Shown here piece after piece: positions 25,346 through 34,468 of a DNA stretch of 64,000 nucleotides. The position numbers and the translations under genes were made by a program. The stretch is from Sandarakinorhabdus limnophila DSM 17366. GTDB lineage: Bacteria; Pseudomonadota; Alphaproteobacteria; Sphingomonadales; Sphingomonadaceae. The stretch spans positions 310,001 through 374,000 of the forward strand of contig NZ_ATVO01000003.1 of assembly GCF_000420765.1 (NCBI RefSeq), given 5' to 3'. Every line of letters begins with the position of its first letter. Position 1 is the first letter of the stretch. The notes under the pieces are model-generated. The model made no database searches and was not told the origin of the DNA. It saw only the letters and a program-made list of their open reading frames with translations.

Positions 25346-27127
25346 TCAAATCCGCTCCTTCACATACGCCCCCGGCGCGTCCTCGATCGCCTTGTAGGGC
25401 CCCTCACCCGGCACGCGTGGTTTCACCTGTTTGCCTGAGCGGGGGGTGAGCCAGGTGAGCCAGTGGGGCCACCAGCTGCCTTTGGTTTCCGTGCCGCTGG
25501 CGATGAAATCGTCGAGGGTGGCGACGGTTGGGTCACCGATCCAGTGCTGGTATTTCGTGGCAGACGGCGGGTTGACGACGCCGGCGATGTGCCCGCTGCC
25601 GGCCAGCACGAAGCGGGTTTCGCCGCTGAAGGCCTTGGTGAGTTTGAAGGCCGATTTTGCCGGCGCGATATGATCTTCCTTGCCGGCCTGGATGAAGGTG
25701 GGGGTTTTCACGGTTTTCAGATCGATGGGCACGCCGCACACGGTGAGTGCGCCGGGTTGGACCATCAGGTTTTCGCGATACAGATCCTTGATATACTGCT
25801 GGTGCCATTTGGCCGGCACGTTGGTGGCATCTGAATTCCAATAGAGCAGATCGAAGGGGAAATAGTCTTTCCCCAGCATGTAGTTGTTGACGACATAGTT
25901 CCAGATCAGGTCGTTCGATCGCAGCAGGTTGAAGGTGGTGGCCATGAAGCGGCCATCGAGCACGTGTTTGTCTTCCGTCAGCTTGTCCAGCGTTTCGACG
26001 CTGGGATCATCGACGAAGAATTTCAGTTCGCCGGCATCGGCAAAGTCCACCTGGGCGGTGAAGAAGGTGGCAGAGGTGATCTGGCTGGCCTGCCCGCGGG
26101 ATTCGAGCACGGCCATGGTGGCGGCAAGTGTGGTGCCGGCGACGCAATAGCCGATGACGTGGGCGCCTTCGGTGTTGCAGATTTCGCGCGCCACGCGGAC
26201 GCCCTGCAAAATGCCTTCTTCGACATAGGTATCGATGGTGGCATCGGCGATGCTTTCATCGGCATTTTTCCAGCTGGCGATGAACACGGTGATGCCCTGT
26301 TCGACGGCCCAGCGGATGAAGCTTTTTTCGGCGGTAAGATCGAGGATGTAGAATTTGTTGATCCACGGCGGGTAGATCACCAGCGGCACTTCGTACACGG
26401 TTTCGGTGGTGGGCGTGTACTGGATGAGCTGCAGCAGGCGGTTCTGGAAGACGACCTTGCCCGGCGTGATGGCGACGTTGCGGCCGACTTCGAAGGCGTT
26501 TTCGTCGGTCATCTTCATGCGGCCGGTTTGCAGATCGCCGAGCAGATGTTCGAGGCCCCTGAGCAGATTGGCGCCGCCGGTTTCGGCCGTGGTTTTCAGC
26601 ACTTCGGGGTTGGTGAGCGCGAAGTTGGACGGGCTCATCGCGTCCACGAACTGTTTGATCAGGAATTGCGCCTTGGCCTTTTCGGCGGGTTCAAGCCCGT
26701 CAAGCTGGTGGGCGGCTTCCATGAAGTGGCTGGCGGTGAGCAGATAGGATTGGCGCAGGAAATCGAACGCGGGGTTTTGCGACCAGGCTTCATTCGCAAA
26801 GCGTTTGTCTTTGATCGTTGGCTTTTCGGCATCGGGGCTGAGGAAGTTTTTCCACAGCATCATGGCATCGGCCATGTACTTCTGCTGCTGTTCCATCAGG
26901 CGGGCCGGATCGGACATCAGGGCGGTGATCGCCTTTTGCCAGCCGGACATGAAGCCCATCGGATCGGTGACCATCGGCGTGGCGGCATGTTCCTTCGTCC
27001 AGAATTCCATCATCATCTGCTGGCCCTTGCCCATCAGATCGGTGAATTTCTGAAAGTTTTCCTGCGCTTGCACCTGGCGGGCGCCAAGATCGGTAGGGGA
27101 TTCGGACGGTACGGGCGTGGCAGTCAT
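25346..27127 (-). CDS. phaC: Class I poly(3-hydroxyalkanoate) synthase
   Basis: 593 residues. Polymerises 3-hydroxyacyl-CoA into storage polyester granules. The lipase-like box with catalytic Cys328 is GYCVAGTTL, followed by the catalytic Asp in YWNSDATNVPA and His in AGSGHIAGVVN. The length and the segment VPLVIYPPWINKFYILDL fit class I enzymes that act without a PhaE partner. ATG 27127 is chosen because AGGAG lies just upstream; the open frame continues 8 codons further. No phaA, phaB or phasin gene is adjacent. Confidence 0.96.
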   Translation of the reverse strand: MTATPVPSESPTDLGARQVQAQENFQKFTDLMGKGQQMMMEFWTKEHAATPMVTDPMGFMSGWQKAITALMSDPARLMEQQQKYMADAMMLWKNFLSPDAEKPTIKDKRFANEAWSQNPAFDFLRQSYLLTASHFMEAAHQLDGLEPAEKAKAQFLIKQFVDAMSPSNFALTNPEVLKTTAETGGANLLRGLEHLLGDLQTGRMKMTDENAFEVGRNVAITPGKVVFQNRLLQLIQYTPTTETVYEVPLVIYPPWINKFYILDLTAEKSFIRWAVEQGITVFIASWKNADESIADATIDTYVEEGILQGVRVAREICNTEGAHVIGYCVAGTTLAATMAVLESRGQASQITSATFFTAQVDFADAGELKFFVDDPSVETLDKLTEDKHVLDGRFMATTFNLLRSNDLIWNYVVNNYMLGKDYFPFDLLYWNSDATNVPAKWHQQYIKDLYRENLMVQPGALTVCGVPIDLKTVKTPTFIQAGKEDHIAPAKSAFKLTKAFSGETRFVLAGSGHIAGVVNPPSATKYQHWIGDPTVATLDDFIASGTETKGSWWPHWLTWLTPRSGKQVKPRVPGEGPYKAIEDAPGAYVKERI

Positions 27128-27246
27128 TGGGGTGATCTCCTGATATCGCACCTTGCCCCTTGTGACGGGGCTTTGCCAAGCCGGCCATTTCAGCTAACGG
27201 CGAATTTGCTGGCACAGCGTGTGCCGGCTGCAAGGGCGTTCCACCT

Positions 27247-27342
27247 GTGACCAATCGTGCCACCATCATTGCGGCAATTGCCGGCGCTGCATCAGCAGCC
27301 GCCGCAGCTGCAACTGTGGCCGCAGGAGCGCCGCCGAGCTGA
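27247..27342 (+). CDS. Candidate alanine-rich leader peptide upstream of alaC
   Basis: A 31-codon open frame from GTG to TGA in which 15 codons are alanine (6 GCA, 5 GCC, 2 GCT, 2 GCG), including six in a row at codons 17-22. It begins MTNRATIIAAIAGAA. AAGGG lies 10 nt before the GTG. It is not in frame with alaC and ends 98 nt before it, just ahead of a terminator-like hairpin. The arrangement fits a regulatory leader peptide rather than a functional protein. Translation is not proven. Confidence 0.6.
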   Translation: MTNRATIIAAIAGAASAAAAAATVAAGAPPS

Positions 27343-27413
27343 GAGTTTCGCAACATTCGAACTCTCCAACCGGCGGCGGCGGAACAAAATGGTTCCTCCG
27401 CCGCTTTTCTTTT
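27329..27413 (+). promoter_or_regulatory. Candidate transcription attenuator of alaC (antiterminator/terminator)
   Basis: A 13-bp stem with one mismatch (27373-27385 with 27392-27404) around AAAATG is followed by TTTTCTTTT, a good intrinsic terminator only 28 nt before the alaC start. Its 5' side CGGCGGCG (27371-27378) can pair instead with CGCCGCCG at 27329-27336, which covers the last leader codons. A further 7-bp stem, GAGAGTT/AACTCTC (27341-27347/27360-27366), lies between. A ribosome stalled on the alanine codons would leave the antiterminator free; one reaching the stop would cover it. Confidence 0.6.
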
Positions 27414-27440
27414 GTCCACCTGTTGCCTAAGGACGCAGCC

Positions 27441-28652
27441 ATGCAGGACGATTTCTACCGCATCAAACGTTTGCCGCCCTATGTGATCGCGGAAGTGAAC
27501 GCCATGCGGGCCGCAGCGCGGGCCCGGGGTGACGACATCATCGATCTGGGCATGGGCAATCCCGATCTGCCGCCGCCGCCGCACGTGATCGCCAAGCTGG
27601 CCGAAGTGGCCGCCAAGCCCGATGCGCATGGATATAGCGCATCCAAGGGCATCGCCGGGCTGCGCCGCGCGCAGAGCGCCTATTATGAGCGGCGGTTCGG
27701 CGTGGATGTTGATCCCGAAACCGAGGTGGTTGTCACGCTGGGTTCCAAGGAGGGCCTGGCCAATCTGGCGCAGGCGATCACCGCGCCCGGTGACGTGGTG
27801 CTGGCGCCCAACCCGTCTTATCCGATCCACACGTTCGGCTTCATCATTGCCGGCGCGACCATCCGCAGCGTGCCGACAACGCCGGATGAGAAATATTTCG
27901 AGGCGCTGGAAAGGGCGGTGCGGTTCACTGTGCCGCGGCCGAGCGTGCTGGTGATGGGTTACCCGAGCAACCCGACTGCCGAGGTCGCCGATCTGGCCTT
28001 TTATGAGCGCGTCGTGGCGTTTGCGAAGAAGCATAATATCTGGGTGCTTTCCGATCTGGCCTATTCGGAAATCTATTTCGACGGCCAACCCACCCCGTCC
28101 ATCCTGCAGGTGCCGGGTGCCAAGGACGTGGCGATCGAGTTTACCTCGATGAGCAAGACCTATTCAATGGCTGGCTGGCGCATCGGCTTTGCGGTGGGCA
28201 ACAAGACGCTGATTTCGGCGCTGACCCGGGTGAAGTCTTACCTGGATTATGGCGCCTTCACGCCAATCCAGGCGGCGGCCGTGGCGGCGCTGAATGGCCC
28301 GCAGGATATCGTGCAGCAGAACCGCGAGCTGTATCACCGCCGCCGCGACGTGATGGTGGAAGCCTTTGGCCGCGCCGGGTGGGATATCCCGCCGCCGCGC
28401 GCCAGCATGTTTGCCTGGGCACCGCTGCCGCCGGCACTGGCGCATCTGGGCAGCCTGGAATTCTCCAAGCAATTGCTCACCGAAGCCGGCGTCGCCGTGG
28501 CGCCGGGTGTGGGTTATGGCGAGGATGGCGAAGGTTTCGTGCGCATCGCACTGGTGGAAAATGAACAGCGCCTGCGCCAGGCCGCGCGCAATATCCGGAA
28601 ATATCTGCAATCGATGGGCGTCAACACGCCTTCCGCCAACGCGGGATCCTGA
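27441..28652 (+). CDS. alaC: Alanine transaminase of the AlaC type (class I/II aminotransferase)
   Basis: 403 residues. It closely matches E. coli AlaC as I know it, including RLPPYV, GEDII/GDDII-like IIDLGMGNPD, HGYSASKGI, GSKEGLA and NPSYPIH. The PLP lysine is Lys239 in TSMSKTYSMAGWRIGF. AlaC converts pyruvate and glutamate to alanine; homologues are often labelled LL-diaminopimelate aminotransferase, so the substrate is not certain. ATG 27441 follows an attenuator-like structure. The homoserine dehydrogenase gene begins 4 nt after the stop, so both are probably controlled together. Confidence 0.88.
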   Translation: MQDDFYRIKRLPPYVIAEVNAMRAAARARGDDIIDLGMGNPDLPPPPHVIAKLAEVAAKPDAHGYSASKGIAGLRRAQSAYYERRFGVDVDPETEVVVTLGSKEGLANLAQAITAPGDVVLAPNPSYPIHTFGFIIAGATIRSVPTTPDEKYFEALERAVRFTVPRPSVLVMGYPSNPTAEVADLAFYERVVAFAKKHNIWVLSDLAYSEIYFDGQPTPSILQVPGAKDVAIEFTSMSKTYSMAGWRIGFAVGNKTLISALTRVKSYLDYGAFTPIQAAAVAALNGPQDIVQQNRELYHRRRDVMVEAFGRAGWDIPPPRASMFAWAPLPPALAHLGSLEFSKQLLTEAGVAVAPGVGYGEDGEGFVRIALVENEQRLRQAARNIRKYLQSMGVNTPSANAGS

Positions 28653-28655
28653 ACC

Positions 28656-29948
28656 ATGGTGACGCCGTTGCGGATCGGGATTGCAGGCCTGGGCAATGTG
28701 GGCGCTGGGTTGGTGAAGATCCTCACCGCCAACGCTGAGCTGGTGGCGAAGCGCGCTGGGCGGCCGATCGTGGTCACCGCCGTTTCGGCGCGCGATCGCA
28801 GCCGGGATCGCGGCGTGTCGCTCGACGGCATCGCCTGGGTGGATGATGCGGCCGAACTGGCCACCCGCGACGATGTCGATGTGGTGGTGGAATTGATCGG
28901 CGGCAGCGACGGCCCGGCACTCACGCTGGCGCGGCGCACGCTGGGCGCAGGCAAGCCGCTGGTGACGGCCAACAAGGCGATGCTGGCCCATCACGGCCTG
29001 GAACTGGCCGAAGCGGCCGAGAAAGCCGGCCTGCCATTGAATTATGAAGCCGCCGTGGCCGGCGGCATCCCGGTGATCAAGGGCCTGGCCGAAGGCGCGG
29101 CCGCCAACCGCATCACCCGCGTTTATGGCCTAATGAACGGCACCTGCAATTATATCCTGTCGCGCATGGAAGCCGAAGGGCTGGGCTTTGGCGACGTGCT
29201 GGCCGACGCGCAGGCGCTGGGTTTTGCCGAGGCTGATCCCAGCTTTGATATCGACGGCATCGATACCGCGCACAAACTTTCGATCCTCGCCGCGCTGGCC
29301 TTTGGCGCGCGCATCGATTTTGCCGGCGTGGCCTGCCATGGCATCCGCAATGTCGCCGCCGCCGATATCGCGCAGGCCGCCGCACTGGGCTTCCGCATCA
29401 AGCTGGTCGGCCTTGCCGAAGCCGAGAATGGCGAATTGTTCCAGCGCGTCCATCCGGCGCTGGTGCCGATCGATCACCCGATTGCCACCACCATGGGCAG
29501 CCTGAACGCCGTGGTGGTGGAAGGCGATTTCGTGGGCCGGTTGTTCTTCCAGGGCCGCGGTGCCGGCGAAGGGCCAACCGCCAGCGCCGTGGTGGCTGAT
29601 CTGGTCGATATCGCCCGCGGTGATGTGCGGCCGCCGCTCGTGATGCCGGTGGCTGATCTGGCTGCCCTGCCCCGCGCGCCCGCAGCAGACCGGCGCGGGC
29701 GTTATTATCTGCGCCTGTCCGTGGCGGATCGCGCCGGCGTGCTGGCGGAGCTGACAGCGGCCCTGCGCGACAGCGGTGTTTCCATCGAAAGCCTGCTGCA
29801 GCGCGGCACCTCCAGCGACGGCGATGCCATGGTGGTGATGGTCACGCATGAAGCCCGCGAAGCCGATGTGCTGGACAGTCTGGCCCGCATGGCGGCCTCG
29901 CCAGCGGTGAGCGGGCAGCCGGTGATGATGCACATCCTTGATTTCTGA
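28656..29948 (+). CDS. hom: Homoserine dehydrogenase
   Basis: 430 residues. Reduces aspartate semialdehyde to homoserine, the branch point to threonine and methionine. N-terminal Rossmann motif GIAGLGNVGAGLVKIL, then KPLVTANKAMLAHHG, NYEAAVAGGIPVIKG and NGTCNYILSRME. The C-terminal ACT domain (YYLRLSVADRAGVLAELTAA) is expected to mediate feedback control by threonine. It is a monofunctional enzyme without an aspartokinase domain and is almost certainly co-transcribed with alaC. Confidence 0.97.
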   Translation: MVTPLRIGIAGLGNVGAGLVKILTANAELVAKRAGRPIVVTAVSARDRSRDRGVSLDGIAWVDDAAELATRDDVDVVVELIGGSDGPALTLARRTLGAGKPLVTANKAMLAHHGLELAEAAEKAGLPLNYEAAVAGGIPVIKGLAEGAAANRITRVYGLMNGTCNYILSRMEAEGLGFGDVLADAQALGFAEADPSFDIDGIDTAHKLSILAALAFGARIDFAGVACHGIRNVAAADIAQAAALGFRIKLVGLAEAENGELFQRVHPALVPIDHPIATTMGSLNAVVVEGDFVGRLFFQGRGAGEGPTASAVVADLVDIARGDVRPPLVMPVADLAALPRAPAADRRGRYYLRLSVADRAGVLAELTAALRDSGVSIESLLQRGTSSDGDAMVVMVTHEAREADVLDSLARMAASPAVSGQPVMMHILDF

Positions 29949-30042
29949 CGCTTCCGCGTCGGGCTCGATTTTTGACGCCTTCCGCCCTGCCCCGTCGGGG
30001 CGTAAAGCGAAGCACGTTTGATTCGACTGTGGGAAAAAACAA

Positions 30043-31038
30043 ATGACGGCTTCAAGCCCAGTACAGCCTTCGACGGCGCTTGATCGCGTGCTCGTTCTCG
30101 AAATGGTGCGTGTCACCGAATATGCCGCCATTGGCGCATCCAAGATGATCGGCCGCGGCGACGAAAAGGCCGCCGATGCTGCCGCCGTGGAAGCCATGCG
30201 CGGCGCGCTCAACATGCTGGATTTCGATGGCACCGTGGTGATCGGTGAAGGCGAGCGCGACGAAGCGCCGATGCTGTTCATCGGCGAAAAGGTGGGCAAG
30301 GCCATCGGCACCGGCCCGCGCATCGATATCGCGCTGGATCCACTGGAAGGCACCACCATCACCGCCAAGGCCGGCCCCAACGCGCTGGCCGTGCTGGCGA
30401 TTGCCGAAGAAGGCGGGCTGCTCAACGCGCCGGACGTGTACATGGACAAGATCGCCGTTGGCCCCGGCTATCCCGACGGCGTCATCGATCTGGCCAAAAG
30501 CCCAACCGAAAATGTGAAGGCCGTGGCTGCCGCCAAGGGCGTGCCGCCCAGCGACATCATCATCTGCGTGCTCGACCGGCCGCGCCATGAAGCGCTGATT
30601 GCCGAACTGCGCGGCATTGGCTGCGGCATCATGCTGATCCCCGATGGCGACGTGGCTGGCGTGATTGCCACCACCAACCCCGATACCGGCATCGATCTGT
30701 ACATGGGTTCGGGCGGCGCGCCGGAAGGCGTGCTGGCTGCGGCCGCGCTGCGCTGCGTGGGCGGGCAGATGCAGGGCCGCCTGTTGTTCCGCAACGATGA
30801 TGAGCGTGGCCGCGCCCGCCGCTGGGGCATCACCGATCTGGATCGCATTTATGGCCTGACCGACATGGCCAAGGGCGATTGCATCTTTGCCGCCACCGGC
30901 GTGACCGATGGTTCGATGCTGAAAGGCGTCAAGCGCCGCAAGGATGGCATCATCACCACCGAAAGCGTGGTGATGCGGGCATCCACCGGCACCGTGCGCC
31001 GGGTGAGCGGCGAACATCGCGCCGATCGCCACCCGTAA
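30043..31038 (+). CDS. glpX: Class II fructose-1,6-bisphosphatase (GlpX type)
   Basis: 331 residues. Gluconeogenic removal of the 1-phosphate from fructose 1,6-bisphosphate. GlpX signatures are EYAAIGASKMIGRGDEKAAD at the N-terminus, GEGERDEAPMLFIGE, the metal-binding IDIALDPLEGTT and YMGSGGAPEGVLAAAALRC. It follows hom after 94 nt, which hold a weak GACGC/GCGTC hairpin with a T-run (29947-29974), so it may be partly independent of hom. Confidence 0.96.
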   Translation: MTASSPVQPSTALDRVLVLEMVRVTEYAAIGASKMIGRGDEKAADAAAVEAMRGALNMLDFDGTVVIGEGERDEAPMLFIGEKVGKAIGTGPRIDIALDPLEGTTITAKAGPNALAVLAIAEEGGLLNAPDVYMDKIAVGPGYPDGVIDLAKSPTENVKAVAAAKGVPPSDIIICVLDRPRHEALIAELRGIGCGIMLIPDGDVAGVIATTNPDTGIDLYMGSGGAPEGVLAAAALRCVGGQMQGRLLFRNDDERGRARRWGITDLDRIYGLTDMAKGDCIFAATGVTDGSMLKGVKRRKDGIITTESVVMRASTGTVRRVSGEHRADRHP

Positions 31039-31047
31039 GGCCGGCCC

Positions 31048-32850
31048 TTGCCTGAATCCATGCTGCGCCGCATGGATGCGTGCATGGACACCAAAGCTGT
31101 TTTCGGCATCTCCCAGTCCCTCACCGGCCAGCGCTGGGCGTGGCGCGGCGGGATTGCGCCCGGCGAAGGGCTGACCGGCCGCGCTGACGACGAGTTGCTG
31201 CACCAGTTGTTCCGTGCCCGCGGTGCTGATGCAGAGGACTTCGCCCGGCTTGCCACCCCCACCTTGCGCGACTGGTTGCCCGATCCGGCGATCTTTGCCG
31301 ATATGGAACGCGCCGCCGAACGCATCGCCGATGCGGTGAAGGCGGGCGAACATGTCATCGTCTATGGCGATTATGACGTGGACGGGGCGACATCGGCCGC
31401 CGTCATGATCCGTTATCTGCGCGGCATCGGCGGCAAGGTCGGCCACTATATCCCGGACCGGCTGCTGGAGGGCTATGGCCCTTCGGCAGAGGCGCTGGTG
31501 GCGCTGAAACAGGCGGGCGCAGATCTGGTGGTCACGGTGGATTGCGGCACGCAAGGTTTCGAGGCGCTGGAAGCGGCAAACGCGGCTGGCCTGGATGTGA
31601 TCGTGGTGGATCACCACAAGGCCGGCACGGCCCTGCCCCCGGCGCTGGCGCTGGTGAACCCCAACCGGCTCGACGAGGTGCCCGAGGCGGCCGCGCATGG
31701 CCATCTGGCAGCGGTGGGCGTGGCGTTTTTGCTGTGTGTGGCGCTCAATCGCCTGCTCAGGGCGCGCGGGCTGTTTGCCAACCGCGATGAGCCGAACTTG
31801 ATGGAGCTCATCGATCTGGTCGCGCTTGGCACCGTGGCCGATGTGGCGTCGCTCAGGGGCCTCAATCGCGCGTTCGTCACACAGGGCCTGAAAGTGATGG
31901 GCCGCCGGGCCAATATCGGCATTGCGGCGCTGTGCGATGCGGCGCGCCTCAGCAGGGCGCCGGTGTCGCGCGACCTCGGCTTTGCGCTGGGGCCGCGGGT
32001 GAATGCCGGCGGGCGCGTGGGCCAGGCAGATCTGGGCGTGCGGCTGCTCACCACCCACGATGCCGGCGAAGCGGCCCAGATCGCTGCCGAGCTTGACCGG
32101 TTGAACCAGGATCGCCGCGCCATCGAACAGGCAGTGACGGAAGCGGCGCTAGCGGGTGCAATGCCTTCGCCAGGCTGCACATTGGTGTCTGGTGCCGGCT
32201 GGCACCCCGGCGTGATCGGAATCGTCGCCAGCCGCCTGAAGGAAAAGATGAACCGCCCGGCCATCGTGATCGCGATTGGCGAGGATGGCATCGCCAAGGG
32301 TTCGGGCCGCAGCATCACCGGCGTCGATCTGGGCGCCGCCGTGCTGGCCGCGAAGGATCATGGCCTGCTGATGGCCGGTGGCGGCCATGCCATGGCGGCC
32401 GGCCTGACCGTGGCCGCCGACGGCATTGCCGCACTGGATGCGTTCCTGAACGAGCGGCTGACCGATGCGGTGACGGCGGCCACGGCCGATCGCGCGCTCT
32501 CCATCGACGCCGCTGTCGCCCCGCGCGGGCTGAACGCCGGCCTGGTGGATGTGCTTGAAACCGGCGGCCCCTATGGCCAGGGCTGGCCCGCTCCGCGCAT
32601 CGCTGCCGGGCCGTTCCAGATTGTCGACAGCCGCATCGTGGGCGAAAATCACCTGCGCTTGCAGCTTGCCGGCGCCGATGGCGGCCGCATCAAGGCGATG
32701 GCCTGGCGCCAGGGCGACAGTGAATATGGCGCGGCCCTGCAAGGGGCGCGCGGCCGCCCGGTGCATATCGCTGGCCGGGTGAAGCGTGACGATTGGACCG
32801 GCGGCAACGCCGTGGAACTGGAGCTGGACGACGCCGCATTTGCCGATTGA
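31048..32850 (+). CDS. recJ: Single-stranded-DNA exonuclease RecJ
   Basis: 600 residues. A 5'-3' ssDNA exonuclease in recombination and mismatch repair. The DHH domain shows GDYDVDGATSAAVMI, VDCGTQG and the DHH motif at residues 188-190 (VIVVDHHKAG). DHHA1 follows with GSGRSITGVDLG and GGGHAMAAGLT, and the C-terminal OB domain lies near MAWRQGDSEYG. TTG 31048 is taken as start because AAGG stands 7 nt before it; ATG 31060 or 31084 are possible. It is 9 nt downstream of glpX. Confidence 0.95.
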   Translation: MPESMLRRMDACMDTKAVFGISQSLTGQRWAWRGGIAPGEGLTGRADDELLHQLFRARGADAEDFARLATPTLRDWLPDPAIFADMERAAERIADAVKAGEHVIVYGDYDVDGATSAAVMIRYLRGIGGKVGHYIPDRLLEGYGPSAEALVALKQAGADLVVTVDCGTQGFEALEAANAAGLDVIVVDHHKAGTALPPALALVNPNRLDEVPEAAAHGHLAAVGVAFLLCVALNRLLRARGLFANRDEPNLMELIDLVALGTVADVASLRGLNRAFVTQGLKVMGRRANIGIAALCDAARLSRAPVSRDLGFALGPRVNAGGRVGQADLGVRLLTTHDAGEAAQIAAELDRLNQDRRAIEQAVTEAALAGAMPSPGCTLVSGAGWHPGVIGIVASRLKEKMNRPAIVIAIGEDGIAKGSGRSITGVDLGAAVLAAKDHGLLMAGGGHAMAAGLTVAADGIAALDAFLNERLTDAVTAATADRALSIDAAVAPRGLNAGLVDVLETGGPYGQGWPAPRIAAGPFQIVDSRIVGENHLRLQLAGADGGRIKAMAWRQGDSEYGAALQGARGRPVHIAGRVKRDDWTGGNAVELELDDAAFAD

Positions 32851-32872
32851 GACGCTTTTTTCATTTAAGCGG

Positions 32873-32900
32873 TTGACGCCAAGGCCCGAGGCCAATAACA
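32873..32900 (+). promoter_or_regulatory. Putative sigma-70 promoter of tRNA-Glu
   Basis: TTGACG (32873-32878), a 16-nt spacer and TAACAG (32895-32900) lie 17 nt before the tRNA. The -35 is near consensus and the -10 partial. Confidence 0.5.
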
Positions 32901-32916
32901 GGCGGCCTCTCGCTGC

Positions 32917-32993
32917 TGGCCCCTTCGTCTAGCGGTCTAGGACGTCGCCCTTTCACGGCGAAAACACGGGTTCGAGTCCCGTAGGGGTCACCA
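32917..32993 (+). tRNA. tRNA-Glu (anticodon TTC)
   Basis: The acceptor arm GGCCCCT pairs with AGGGGTC (one G-U). The anticodon stem TCGCC/GGCGA encloses the loop CTTTCAC with anticodon TTC at 32952-32954. The T arm ACGGG-TTCGAGT-CCCGT is canonical. CCA is encoded at 32991-32993. It stands alone, with its own promoter-like sequence and terminator. Confidence 0.97.
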
Positions 32994-33011
32994 TTCAGCA
33001 GCGAGCATTGG

Positions 33012-33042
33012 CGGCAGGCTTTCAGCCTGCCGTTTTGCGTTT
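33012..33042 (+). terminator. Terminator after tRNA-Glu
   Basis: A perfect 9-bp stem, CGGCAGGCT/AGCCTGCCG around TTC, followed by TTTTGCGTTT, 18 nt after the tRNA. Confidence 0.85.
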
Positions 33043-33100
33043 CGGGGGGTGGCAATCGCCCGCAGTGGCGCTGACGCACGCTGTAAGGCATTGACGCGCC

Positions 33101-34468
33101 ATGCTCCCCACCCGCCCGCGCACTGTTCCTTCCTCCCGCCTGTCGCGTCTGGCGGGCTTTGGCCGGCTGGCCGGCGGCATCGCCGGCAATGTGCTGGGCG
33201 GCGGCGCGCGGGAAGTGCTGAAGGGGCAGCGGCCTGATCTGCCCAGCCTGCTGCTCAATCCCGCCAATGCCAAGCGCCTGGCCGACGAACTCGCGCGGCT
33301 GCGCGGCGCGGCGATGAAGCTGGGGCAGCTGATTTCGATGGACGGCGGCGAGGTGCTGCCGCGCGAACTGTCCGACATTCTCGCTCGCTTGCGCTCCGAA
33401 GCCGATCCGATGCCGGAAAAGCAGCTGGAGCAGGTGCTGGTGGCCGGCTGGGGGCCGGACTGGCGCGCGCAGTTCCAGCGGTTCGACATGGCGCCGATTG
33501 CGGCGGCCTCGATCGGCCAGGTCCACCGCGCCGTGGCACTGGATGGGCGCGATCTGGCGATCAAGGTGCAATATCCCGGCGTCGCGGCCAGCATTGATGC
33601 CGATGTCGACAATGTGGCGACGCTGGTAAAGCTTTCGGGCCTGCTGCCGGCGGGTTTTGCGGTGGAACCGCTGCTGGACGAAGCCAAGCGCCAGTTGCAC
33701 GAAGAGGCGGACTACGCGCGCGAAGGCGAGATGCTGGCCCGCTATGGCGCGCTTGCCGCCGATTGGCCGGAGGTGGTGGTGCCGGAGCTCGCCGCCGACC
33801 TGTCGCGCCCGACCATATTGGCCATGAGCCACGTGAAAGGCGTCGCCATCGACAAAGCTGCCGCCCTGCCCCAGGCCGAACGCGACCGGCTGATGACGCT
33901 GATGCTGCGCATCCTCATGGCCGAATTGTTCGACTGGCGGGTGATGCAGACCGATCCCAACTTCGCCAATTATCGCTATGATCTGAACTCGGGCCGGTTG
34001 GTGCTGCTCGACTTCGGCGCGGCGCGGGTGGTGCCGGATCAGATCAGCGACGGATATCGCGCGCTGCTGGCCTCCGGGCTGGCCGGTGATGATGCTGCGC
34101 TGTTGGACGCGATGGCGGGCATCGGCATCCTGCCGCCCAATGCGCCGGCGGCGATGAGCGAAACCATCGTGGCCATGGCCCGCGACGGGTTTGCGCCGCT
34201 CAGGCTCGACGGCCCGTTCGATTTCGGCACCGGCGGCCTGGCCGGCAATCTGAAGGACCAATCGCAGACCCTGATCGGCCAGCGCGAACATTTCACCGCG
34301 CCGCCGCCCGATATCCTGTTCATCCAGCGCAAGATTGCCGGCATGTATCTGCTGGCGGCGCGGCTGAAGGCGCGGGTGGATGTGGCGGCGCTGGTGCGGC
34401 CCTATACGGGCGGTGGCAGCACGCAGGCATCGACCCAGCCCCGTGCCACCAGGGCGGCCATGCGCTGA
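33101..34468 (+). CDS. ABC1/COQ8 (AarF/UbiB-like) atypical kinase
   Basis: 455 residues. The family hallmark KxGQ extension is AAMKLGQLISMDG, followed by the Ala-rich loop AAASIGQVHRA, the ATP-binding Lys in LAIKVQYPG, and QTDPNFANYRY. The last resembles mitochondrial COQ8 (QTDPN) rather than enteric UbiB (DPHPGN). Relatives support ubiquinone biosynthesis or membrane lipid handling at the inner membrane. No ubiquinone genes are adjacent. Its 3' end overlaps the convergent YbaK-type gene by 67 nt. Confidence 0.92.
   Translation: MLPTRPRTVPSSRLSRLAGFGRLAGGIAGNVLGGGAREVLKGQRPDLPSLLLNPANAKRLADELARLRGAAMKLGQLISMDGGEVLPRELSDILARLRSEADPMPEKQLEQVLVAGWGPDWRAQFQRFDMAPIAAASIGQVHRAVALDGRDLAIKVQYPGVAASIDADVDNVATLVKLSGLLPAGFAVEPLLDEAKRQLHEEADYAREGEMLARYGALAADWPEVVVPELAADLSRPTILAMSHVKGVAIDKAAALPQAERDRLMTLMLRILMAELFDWRVMQTDPNFANYRYDLNSGRLVLLDFGAARVVPDQISDGYRALLASGLAGDDAALLDAMAGIGILPPNAPAAMSETIVAMARDGFAPLRLDGPFDFGTGGLAGNLKDQSQTLIGQREHFTAPPPDILFIQRKIAGMYLLAARLKARVDVAALVRPYTGGGSTQASTQPRATRAAMR

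Noticed and set aside
27219-27440. Longer N-terminus for the alaC product from the upstream in-frame codons
   Set aside because: It would translate through the terminator hairpin into Cys/Arg/His-rich sequence with no similarity; the family N-terminus begins at ATG 27441.
29947-29974. Terminator between hom and glpX
   Set aside because: Only a 5-bp stem (GACGC/GCGTC) precedes the T-run with a 10-nt gap; too weak to list as a separate feature.
30052-32058. 668-codon open frame antisense to glpX and recJ
   Set aside because: Low-complexity His/Arg/Gly-rich translation with no motifs, fully covered by two well-recognised genes on the plus strand.
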